Assembly: GCF_002159625.1 (NCBI RefSeq)
Contig: NZ_NFIZ01000003.1
Location: 1-64,000 of the forward strand
Direction of reading: 5' to 3'
Source of the DNA: Olsenella sp. An285
GTDB taxonomy: Bacteria > Actinomycetota > Coriobacteriia > Coriobacteriales > Atopobiaceae
Length of the DNA stretch: 64,000 bases
Notes under the pieces: model-generated
Told to the model about the DNA's origin: nothing
Seen by the model: only the letters and a program-made list of their open reading frames with translations
Databases searched by the model: none
Program-made: the position numbers and the translations under genes
In this document: positions 8,300-14,807 of the stretch, one piece after another
Position numbering within the stretch: the stretch's first letter is position 1
How the letters are laid out: the number at the start of each line of letters is the position of its first letter

Positions 8300-9344
8300 T
8301 CAGAACTCTGCAGCAGATACCATGAGCGCCCCCGAGGAGGGGGCGCGCACCAGTGCCCAGGCGTCGCAGGAGGCTGCGCGCCTGGGCCGCGCTTATCACG
8401 CCAAGTCAAACGTCAACATCATCGTGGACTCCTGCGCCGACTTCGACCCGCGCGTGGCCGACGCCCTGGGCGTGGAGATCGTGCACTTCACCTACGTCAT
8501 GAGCGGGGAGGAGCACGAGGACGACCTCTGGCAGTCCATGAGCTCCAAGGAGTTCTACGACCGCATGCGCGCCGGCGAGACGGCCACCACCTCCGCCGTG
8601 ACCCCGGGCCACTACCTCGAGGTGTTCGAGCGCGCGGCCGAGGAGGGCACGCCCACGGTCTACCTGGCCTTCACGCGCGGCCTCTCCTCGAGCGTCGACG
8701 CGGCGCGCCAGGCGGCCGAGATGGTGCGCGAGAGCCACCCGGACTTCGAAATCTACGTCGTGGACAACGTCTGCCCCTCCGCGGCGGCGGAGCTCCTCGC
8801 GCTCGAGGCCGTCCACCAGGCGGCGAACGGCCTCACGGCAAAGGAGCTCGTGGCATGGGCCGAGGAGGCGCGCTACTACATTCACGGCTACTTCACGCTG
8901 GACTCCTTCGACGCCCTCGCGCGCGGCGGGCGCATCCCGCCGGCGGCCGCCACCGTGGGCGGAAAGCTCGACATCAAGCCCGAGCTCTCCTACGACACCA
9001 ACGGCGCCCTCACGCTGCGCGGCATGTGCCGCGGGCGCAAGAAGGCCCTGCGCGCGATCCTCGCGGACTTCAAGGCCAACTACCTCGGCGCCGAGGGCGG
9101 CGACGGCAAGCTGCCCATGGCCATCGTCTCCGCAGACGCCGAGAAGGACGCCCGCTGGCTGGCCGACCAGGTCCGCAGGGAGCCCGGCTGCGCGGACGTG
9201 CCCATCATCTACAGCTCGGTGGGCCCGGTCATCGGCGCGCACGTGGGGCCCGGCATGGTCGCCCTGCTCTTCTGGGGCAAGGACCGCCGCGAGGCCCTCT
9301 CCTTTACCGACCGCATCGCCCGTCGCGTCAAGGGCGAGAAGTAG
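8289..9344 (+). CDS. DegV-family fatty-acid-binding protein
   Basis: DegV proteins bind fatty acids; FakB members present them to the kinase FakA. The domain begins with NIIVDSCADF and shows the family signature GRIPP and the late SSVGPVIGAHVGPGMV. The 351-aa chain carries about 40 extra residues at its N terminus. ATG 8289 overlaps the hpf stop by 11 bp and follows AGGAAG; ATG 8322 is an alternative. Overlap with hpf suggests coupled translation. No fakA gene is nearby. Confidence 0.88.
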   Translation: MSSSQNSAADTMSAPEEGARTSAQASQEAARLGRAYHAKSNVNIIVDSCADFDPRVADALGVEIVHFTYVMSGEEHEDDLWQSMSSKEFYDRMRAGETATTSAVTPGHYLEVFERAAEEGTPTVYLAFTRGLSSSVDAARQAAEMVRESHPDFEIYVVDNVCPSAAAELLALEAVHQAANGLTAKELVAWAEEARYYIHGYFTLDSFDALARGGRIPPAAATVGGKLDIKPELSYDTNGALTLRGMCRGRKKALRAILADFKANYLGAEGGDGKLPMAIVSADAEKDARWLADQVRREPGCADVPIIYSSVGPVIGAHVGPGMVALLFWGKDRREALSFTDRIARRVKGEK

Positions 9345-9361
9345 CAACTGTCTGACAACGG

Positions 9362-9398
9362 AGGGTGATGAAAAGGGACGGTCCCTTTTCATCACCCT
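9362..9398. repeat. 37-bp perfect palindrome upstream of the dehydrogenase
   Basis: The left arm AGGGTGATGAAAAGGGAC (9362-9379) and its exact reverse complement (9381-9398) flank a single G. The GGGAC-N-GTCCC centre matches the centre of the AATTGGGGAC family, suggesting a shared origin or mechanism. It lies 18 bp after the degV stop and 20 bp before the next start. Confidence 0.9.
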
Positions 9399-9418
9399 GC
9401 CTGCGGAAAGGAACCACT

Positions 9419-10444
9419 TTGCAGATTCGCAAGATCGCCTTCATCGGCACCGGCATCATGGGCGCCCGCATCGCGGGCCACATCCTCGACGCCGGCTACG
9501 ACCTCACCGTCTACAACCGCACCAAGGAGAAGGCCGAGGATCTTCTCGCCCGCGGCGCCCACTGGGCGGACTCCCCGGCGCAGGCCGCGGCGGACGCGGA
9601 CCTCGTCTTCACCATGGTGGGCTACCCCACGGACGTCGAGGACGTCTACCTCTCCACGGACGGCCTCATCCGCGCCGCCAAGAAGGGCGCCTGGCTCGTG
9701 GACCTCACGACGAGCTCGCCGCAGCTCGCGCGCGACATCCACGACGCCGCCGAGGTCGAGGACAAGCACGCCTTCGACTGCCCGGTGACGGGCGGCGAGC
9801 AGGGCGCCGTCGACGGCACCCTCACGCTCATCATCGGTGCCACGGAGGAGCAGGTGGCGCCCGTGCTGCCCGTGCTCGAGTCCTTCTCGGCGCGCCGCTT
9901 CTACTTCGACCAGCCGGGCGGCGGCCAGACGGCCAAGCTCTGCAACCAGGTCTCGCTGGCGTCCTGCATGATGGGCTACGCCGACGCCCTGGCGCTCGCC
10001 CAGCAGTCCGGCATCGACGCCGCGCGCGTGCTCGAGGTCATGGCGAGCGGCACGGGCGGCTCCGGCGCCTCGAAGACCCTCGCGCCCAAGTCCCTCGAGG
10101 GCGACTTCAAGCCGGGCTTCCTCGCCGAGCACCTGCGCAAGGACATCGGCCTCGCCCTGCAGCGCTCCGAGGAGCTCGACATCACGCTCCCGGGCGCCGA
10201 GACGGCCTTCACCCTCTTTGACATGCTCTGCCAGATCGGCGGGTCCCGCATGGGCACGCAGGCGCTCACCCTCCTCTACCAGGAGGAGGAGACCTGTCGC
10301 GCCGCCGGGCTCGACTGGTCGCTCCTGGAGCAGGAGGACGAGGGCGACGGCTGCGGCTGCGGCCACGACCACGGCGGGGACCACGAGTGCTGCGGCGGCC
10401 ACGGCCACGAGCACGGCGACCACGAGTGCCACTGCCACCACTAG
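9419..10444 (+). CDS. 3-hydroxyisobutyrate-dehydrogenase-family oxidoreductase with His/Cys-rich tail
   Basis: NAD(P)-dependent beta-hydroxyacid dehydrogenase. The Rossmann motif FIGTGIMG is at the N terminus, followed by the substrate loop CPVTGGEQGA and the catalytic-lysine region GGGQTAKLCNQ. The last ~30 residues form a tail rich in His, Cys and Gly (for example CGCGHDHGG and HECHCHH) that is not part of the family fold and looks like a metal-binding tag. TTG 9419 is chosen because AAAGGA lies 6 bp upstream. An in-frame ATG at 9368 sits inside the palindrome and would add 17 residues. Substrate unknown. Confidence 0.85.
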   Translation: MQIRKIAFIGTGIMGARIAGHILDAGYDLTVYNRTKEKAEDLLARGAHWADSPAQAAADADLVFTMVGYPTDVEDVYLSTDGLIRAAKKGAWLVDLTTSSPQLARDIHDAAEVEDKHAFDCPVTGGEQGAVDGTLTLIIGATEEQVAPVLPVLESFSARRFYFDQPGGGQTAKLCNQVSLASCMMGYADALALAQQSGIDAARVLEVMASGTGGSGASKTLAPKSLEGDFKPGFLAEHLRKDIGLALQRSEELDITLPGAETAFTLFDMLCQIGGSRMGTQALTLLYQEEETCRAAGLDWSLLEQEDEGDGCGCGHDHGGDHECCGGHGHEHGDHECHCHH

Positions 10445-10449
10445 CATTT

Positions 10450-10480
10450 CTGTAAATTGGGGACTGTCCCCAATTCACAT
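10450..10480. repeat. 31-bp palindrome family (AATTGGGGAC), copy 1
   Basis: Arms AATTGGGGAC and GTCCCCAATT flank a single T. The outer flanks CTGTA/CACAT are only partly complementary. It starts 5 bp after the dehydrogenase stop, and the ribosome site of the next gene (AAGGAG) follows directly. Confidence 0.9.
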
Positions 10481-10497
10481 AAGGAGACACACCAGTT

Positions 10498-11280
10498 TTG
10501 AACGGTACCGACATTCCGCAGAGCTCCATCGCGGTGCTCATAGACTTCGAGAACCTGGCCCTGGGCACCGGCCGCAGGAACCGCCGCGGCCACCAGGAGC
10601 CGGGGCCGCTCCCCGACGTCAAGCTCATCCTCGAGCGCCTCGTGGACAAGGGGCGCATCACCGCAAAGCGCGCCTACTGCGACTGGCAGCGCTTCTCTGA
10701 TGCCGTCACTCCTCTCCACGAGCTCGGCATCGAGCTCATAGAGATCCCCGACCGCGCTTACACCGGCAAGAACTCGGCGGACATCCGCCTTGCGGTGGAC
10801 GCCATGGAGATCTGCCTCACGAAGGACCACATCGACACCTTTGCCATCCTCTCCGGAGACTCGGACTTCTCGCCGCTCGTCTCCAAGCTCAAGGAGTTTG
10901 GCAAGACGGTCATCGGCGTGGGCATGAAGGAAGCCACGAGCAGCCTTCTGGCCGAGGTCTGCGACGAGTTCATCTTCTACGAGGACATCACCCGCGGGGC
11001 CGGCATCCCGGACTTCTCCGGCAAGGTCCCGCGCGAGAAGCAGAGCTGCTACCAGCTGCTCTTTGAGACGATCGACGCGCTGCAGCGCGAGAGCGACAGC
11101 TTCATCCTGGCCTCGCGCCTCAAGGACACCATGAAGCGCAAGCGGCCGCAGTTCTCGGAGTCGAGCTACGGCTATCGTTCGTTCACGGCGCTTCTGCGCG
11201 AGGCGTCGAAGCTCGGATTCATAGAGATTCATCAGGACCCCAAGAGCGGCACGGCCGTCGTCGACGGGTTCTGCGAGTAG
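10498..11280 (+). CDS. NYN-domain RNase-like protein with C-terminal LOTUS/OST-HTH
   Basis: The N-terminal PIN-like NYN domain has acidic residues in VLIDFEN, the DIRLAVDAME helix and ILSGDSDFSPLV, which are the metal-site pattern of this nuclease family. After residue ~175 a winged-helix LOTUS/OST-HTH domain follows (YQLLFETIDAL to GFIEIHQD), a fold linked to RNA binding. The protein probably cleaves or binds RNA; the target is unknown. TTG 10498 follows AAGGAGAC. The next gene, a HEAT-like protein, starts 9 bp later and may be a partner. Confidence 0.82.
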   Translation: MNGTDIPQSSIAVLIDFENLALGTGRRNRRGHQEPGPLPDVKLILERLVDKGRITAKRAYCDWQRFSDAVTPLHELGIELIEIPDRAYTGKNSADIRLAVDAMEICLTKDHIDTFAILSGDSDFSPLVSKLKEFGKTVIGVGMKEATSSLLAEVCDEFIFYEDITRGAGIPDFSGKVPREKQSCYQLLFETIDALQRESDSFILASRLKDTMKRKRPQFSESSYGYRSFTALLREASKLGFIEIHQDPKSGTAVVDGFCE

Positions 11281-11289
11281 GGAGGTAAC

Positions 11290-11853
11290 ATGGCAGACAC
11301 CGACAGCTCTCAGGTCGCGGGCCTCGTGGAGGAGCTCTCCGGCTCCAGCAGGCGTCGCCGCCAGGAAGTGGCCCACAAGATCGCCCTCGCGGCCAAGAGC
11401 AGCCCCGAGGCGGTGGCCCCGCACGCCGCGGCCCTCATCGACGCGCTCTTCCGCCCGGAGGCCCAGACCCGCTGGGAGGTCCTGGACGCGCTCTCGAGCA
11501 TCGCGGGATACAACCCCAACCTCGTCGCGGACGCCTTCGAGGGCGCCGAGGCCTCGCTCTTCGACGACGGATCGGCAACCGTGAGGCTCGCGGCCTTCGT
11601 CTTCCTGTGCAAGCTCGGCTCCAGCTCGGAGGAGCGTTCCGACGAGGTGTGGCCGCTGCTCGACGAGGCGATCCAGTGCTACCACGGCGACGCCGAGTAC
11701 CGCGACATGCTCGCCGCCCTCCTGGGGCTCGCCCAGGGCGGTGCCTCCGCGGCGACCAAGGAGGCGCTCGCCGCGCGCGTGCGCTTTGACGCGGAGAGCG
11801 GATCTGGCTACATGAAGTCCTTCTCGGCGGAGATCCTCCAGGCCATCGGCTAG
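11290..11853 (+). CDS. HEAT-repeat-like helical protein
   Basis: The 187-aa protein is almost entirely amphipathic helices with a repeating pattern (AVAPHAAALIDALF, TRWEVLDALSSI, VRLAAFVFLCKLG), as in HEAT/ARM solenoids. No catalytic motif is visible. GGGAGG precedes ATG 11290. Its 9-bp spacing from the NYN gene implies one transcript and suggests a scaffold or regulator for that protein. Function is not assigned. Confidence 0.65.
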   Translation: MADTDSSQVAGLVEELSGSSRRRRQEVAHKIALAAKSSPEAVAPHAAALIDALFRPEAQTRWEVLDALSSIAGYNPNLVADAFEGAEASLFDDGSATVRLAAFVFLCKLGSSSEERSDEVWPLLDEAIQCYHGDAEYRDMLAALLGLAQGGASAATKEALAARVRFDAESGSGYMKSFSAEILQAIG

Positions 11854-11867
11854 GCCGGGCTTTCAGG

Positions 11868-11902
11868 AAGCTCCCAGCCTCGTGCGGCTGCTCGGGAGTT
11901 TT
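11868..11902 (+). terminator. Putative terminator after the HEAT-like gene
   Basis: AAGCTCCC and GGGAGTTTT form a stem around a loop that holds an AGCC/GGCT stem, and the run TTTT ends the structure. Confidence 0.5.
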
Positions 11903-11934
11903 CCGAGCGCGGGGAGGGGACGGGCCCGAGGGCC

Positions 11935-11940
11935 TACAAT
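11935..11940 (+). promoter_or_regulatory. -10 element candidate TACAAT
   Basis: TACAAT lies 59 bp before the start at 11999. The same -10 sequence recurs before metG (204) and at 32319 in this window. No clear -35 is visible. Confidence 0.4.
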
Positions 11941-11998
11941 CACGTGGATTGACGGGGCGCGTCGCTCGGGCAGCGCGCCCGTTGCGAGAGGAGAGCCG

Positions 11999-13042
11999 AT
12001 GGCAGGGGACGCCAAGAAGAGCGACGAGGCGAAGCAGGACGACGCCGAGCTGACGGACGAGAAGAGCGACGAGGCCCAGAAGGACGTGGAGCCCGAGGCC
12101 GAGAAGGACGCGGAGACTCCCGTGGAGCCTGATGCCGAGAAGGACGCGGAGGCCGAGAAGGACGCCCCCGCCGAGACCGCGGCGGGCTCCGACGCCCCGG
12201 CAGGGGACGTCTTTGCCCAGAAGCGCGGCATCCCCACGCTGGGCTGGGTCGCCCTCGTGGTCGTGGCGCTTGCCGTGGGCCTGCTCGTCGGGCGCTTCCT
12301 GCCCGGGGACGCCGGCGCCATCGCGCTCTCCGGCAAAACCGAGCTCGCCGCGAGCGAGCTCGACAGCGCCATCGCCGCCTACACCTACAAGGGCGAGACC
12401 GTGAAGGTCACGGCCCGCGAGGTCATCGACGAGATGGGCGGCACCGAGGACACGGCCAACGACGACGGCACCTACACCGTTCCGGCCGCGAGCGACGTCG
12501 TGACCTACGCGCAGAACCAGATCATCCTCGCCGACGCCGAGGACCGCGGCCTCACCGCCACCGACGAGGAGACCGACGAGCTCGCCGAGCAGACCTTTGG
12601 CACCGCGGACTACGACTCCATCTCCTCGACCTACGGCTACGACAGGGACTACATCGCCACCATGGCCACGATCACCAAGCTGCGCGACGCGGTGGTGGAC
12701 GTGACCCTGCCCGAGCAGCCCACCGCCCCGGACTCCCCGGAGGACGGCCAGGAGGACGTCGCCACGGCCGAGTACGCGAGCTACGTCATCGACCTTCTGG
12801 GCGACGAGTGGGACGCCGAGGCGGGCACCTGGGCGCGCACGGACGGCGAGTACTACGCCACGCTGTCGAGCTACGAGTTCACCGCCGATGCGGCGACCTA
12901 CGACGTGGCCCAGGCGGCCTACCAGGTTGCCTACGGCGCCTACTCCGACGCCTACACCGAGCTCTCCAACGAGTGGGTGGCCTACACGCGCAGCCTGCTC
13001 TCCAACGCCACGATCCAGCTCGGGTCCCTGGTGGCCTCGTAA
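11999..13042 (+). CDS. Membrane-anchored protein with acidic N-terminal repeats
   Basis: Residues 1-75 are highly charged, with repeated EKDAE/DAEKD words. A single transmembrane segment follows (LGWVALVVVALAVGLLVG), then about 250 residues outside. The outer part has a helical stretch (AQNQIILADAEDRGLTATDEE) that faintly recalls SurA/PrsA chaperone N-domains, but no PPIase core is seen. Function unknown. GAGAGGAG precedes ATG 11999. The TAATG junction with the next gene means translation is probably coupled to the PNP fusion. Confidence 0.7.
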   Translation: MAGDAKKSDEAKQDDAELTDEKSDEAQKDVEPEAEKDAETPVEPDAEKDAEAEKDAPAETAAGSDAPAGDVFAQKRGIPTLGWVALVVVALAVGLLVGRFLPGDAGAIALSGKTELAASELDSAIAAYTYKGETVKVTAREVIDEMGGTEDTANDDGTYTVPAASDVVTYAQNQIILADAEDRGLTATDEETDELAEQTFGTADYDSISSTYGYDRDYIATMATITKLRDAVVDVTLPEQPTAPDSPEDGQEDVATAEYASYVIDLLGDEWDAEAGTWARTDGEYYATLSSYEFTADAATYDVAQAAYQVAYGAYSDAYTELSNEWVAYTRSLLSNATIQLGSLVAS

Positions 13043-14232
13043 TGCGCGTCGCGATCAGCGCCTGCCTGCTTGGAGCCCCCGTCCGCTACGACGGGGGCTC
13101 CAAGCCCGTCTCTGAGGTCCGGGACCTCGCGGGCAAGGTGGACGTCCTGCGCGTGTGCCCGGAGACCGCGAGCGGCCTGCCCGTGCCGCGCCCTCCAGCC
13201 GAGCAGCGGGGCGGGCGCGTCCTGCTCTCGGACGGGCGTGACGTGACCGAGGAGTTCTCCCTCGGCGCCGAGCGCAGCCTCGACGCCACGAGACGCTCGC
13301 CGGTCTCTTTGGCCGTGCTCAAGGCAAAGAGCCCCTCCTGCGGCGTCGGACTCGTCTACGATGGAACCTACTCTGGAAGGCTTGTTCCGGGCGACGGCGT
13401 CTTCGCCGCCCGTCTGAAGAAGGAGGGGGTCTGCGTGGTTACCGAGGACACCGTGAGGGAGTGCAAGCCGAGCGTCGAGCATCCCGTGGCCATCGTGCTG
13501 GGGTCGGGCCTGGGGCACCTGGGGAGCCTCGTGCGCCCCGTCCGCCGCATCGACTACCACGACATCGACGGCTTCCCCCTGTCCGCGCGCCCCGTGGCGG
13601 GGCACCGCTTCGAGGCCACCGTGGGCACGATCGACGACGTCCCGGTGGTGGTGTATCCCGGGCGCATCCACCTCTACCAGGGCTACTCCGCGGCCGAGGT
13701 CACCGCGCTCGTGCGCCACGCTCACCATCTGGGCTGCCACGACATCGTCTTCGCCTGCGCCACGGGCGCCGTCCCGGGCATGGCGCACACCGGCCTGGGC
13801 ATCCTCACGGACCAGATCAACCTCACCGGCAGGAACCCGCTCGCGGAGTGGGACGGCCTGCGCGACGTCGAGAGCCCCTTCGTGGACATGAACGAGGCGT
13901 ACTCCCCGTACCTGCGCACGCTCGCGCGCGGCGTGGCGGACGACCTCGGCATCGCCGTGGAGGAGGGCGTCTACGCCGGCGTGCTCGGCCCGTGCTTCGA
14001 GACCCCTGCCGAGGTTGCCGCCCTGCGCGCGCTCGGCGTCTCCTACGTGGGCATGTCCACCGTCTGCGAGGTCATCATGGCAAAGGCCCTGGGCATGAGC
14101 GTGCTCGGCCTCACCCTCGCGGCCAACGAGTCCGGCGCGCCCGCGGTCTCCCACGAGAGCGTGCTCGAGGCGGCCGAGGGCCACGCGCAGGACTTCGAGG
14201 CCCTCGTGAGGGGCGTGCTGCACCTGCTGTAA
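13042..14232 (+). CDS. DUF523 domain fused to purine nucleoside phosphorylase
   Basis: Residues 1-~140 are a DUF523 domain (AISACLLGAPVRYDGG, CPE, KAKSPSCGVG). Residues ~150-396 are a trimeric-type purine nucleoside phosphorylase: GSGLGHLG (phosphate loop), RIHLYQGY, CFETPAEVAALR and YVGMSTVCEV. The usual Asn-rich base-site motif is altered: ATGAVPGM replaces TNAAGG, and LTLAANESG replaces the common TN pair, so base preference may differ. The reading frame runs without interruption through both domains. ATG 13042 shares one base with the upstream stop. The likely role is purine salvage with an added domain of unknown role. Confidence 0.88.
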   Translation: MRVAISACLLGAPVRYDGGSKPVSEVRDLAGKVDVLRVCPETASGLPVPRPPAEQRGGRVLLSDGRDVTEEFSLGAERSLDATRRSPVSLAVLKAKSPSCGVGLVYDGTYSGRLVPGDGVFAARLKKEGVCVVTEDTVRECKPSVEHPVAIVLGSGLGHLGSLVRPVRRIDYHDIDGFPLSARPVAGHRFEATVGTIDDVPVVVYPGRIHLYQGYSAAEVTALVRHAHHLGCHDIVFACATGAVPGMAHTGLGILTDQINLTGRNPLAEWDGLRDVESPFVDMNEAYSPYLRTLARGVADDLGIAVEEGVYAGVLGPCFETPAEVAALRALGVSYVGMSTVCEVIMAKALGMSVLGLTLAANESGAPAVSHESVLEAAEGHAQDFEALVRGVLHLL

Positions 14233-14266
14233 AACCTCTCGTCCCGCTGCGTTCTTCTCGCCGTGC

Positions 14267-14294
14267 GTAAACCCTTGACATGTCAAGGGTTTAC
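14267..14294. promoter_or_regulatory. MarR-type operator over the marR promoter
   Basis: A perfect 28-bp palindrome has half-site GTAAACCCTTGACA. Its centre TTGACATGTCAA is a classic MarR-family box. It covers the -35 TTGACA at 14275-14280, which is 16 bp from the -10 TATCCT at 14297-14302. Binding would block RNA polymerase. Confidence 0.8.
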
Positions 14295-14302
14295 CGTATC
14301 CT
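14275..14302 (+). promoter_or_regulatory. Promoter of the marR-ABC exporter operon
   Basis: TTGACA, a 16-bp spacer, then TATCCT. It overlaps the palindromic operator and lies 35 bp before the marR start. Confidence 0.65.
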
Positions 14303-14316
14303 TGCAGTATCAACAG

Positions 14317-14328
14317 TTGTCATGTCAA
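14317..14328. promoter_or_regulatory. Second MarR-like site at the ribosome-binding site
   Basis: TTGTCATGTCAA differs by one base from the palindrome centre TTGACATGTCAA. It runs into the AAGGAG at 14327-14332, so it may be a second operator that supports autoregulation. Confidence 0.55.
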
Positions 14329-14336
14329 GGAGTTTC

Positions 14337-14807
14337 ATGGGAGACGAGAAGAACGGGGCGGCTCTCGGGCGCTCGCTCGAGGATTTCCACATGCGCCTCA
14401 TGCGGGCCTTTCACGCCCAGCGCGCCTATCTCAAGCCGAGCGTCGACGGGCTGGGTCTCGGGCCCGGACAGGCCAAGCTGCTCGTGTACCTGGCCGTTCA
14501 CGGCCCCTCGAGCCAGCGCGAGGTCGCGGGGTTCTTCGAGACCGACCCGGCTTCGGTGAGCCGCATGTTCGACTCCCTCGAGCGCTCCGGCTTCGTGACG
14601 TCCGCGCCCGGCAGGGACCGCAGGACCAAGGCGCTCGAGCTCACCGAGCGCGGCCGCGACGCCGCCGCCAGGTGGGAGCTTGCGTGCGACGACGAGCAGG
14701 AGGTCATGCTCGGGGGCTTCTCTCCCGAGGAGGCGGCCGCGTTCGCGGACTACCTCTCTCGTGCGCGCGCCAACCTGCGCCGCGCCGCCGAGGGGAGGGA
14801 GGCCTGA
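14337..14807 (+). CDS. MarR-family transcriptional regulator
   Basis: A 156-aa winged-helix protein with the MarR core: LGPGQAKLLVYLAVHGPSSQ, then the recognition helix region DPASVSRMFDSLERSGFV and the wing GRDRRTKALELTERG. It sits first in an operon with two ABC half-exporters and overlaps the first by one base (TGATG). The palindrome over its promoter indicates autorepression. The ligand is likely a drug or substrate of the exporter; that part is inference. Confidence 0.92.
   Translation: MGDEKNGAALGRSLEDFHMRLMRAFHAQRAYLKPSVDGLGLGPGQAKLLVYLAVHGPSSQREVAGFFETDPASVSRMFDSLERSGFVTSAPGRDRRTKALELTERGRDAAARWELACDDEQEVMLGGFSPEEAAAFADYLSRARANLRRAAEGREA

Noticed and set aside
9368-9418. ATG 9368 inside the palindrome as the dehydrogenase start
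   Set aside because: GGAGG is only 3 bp away and the added residues are not family-like; TTG 9419 has better spacing, though not proven.
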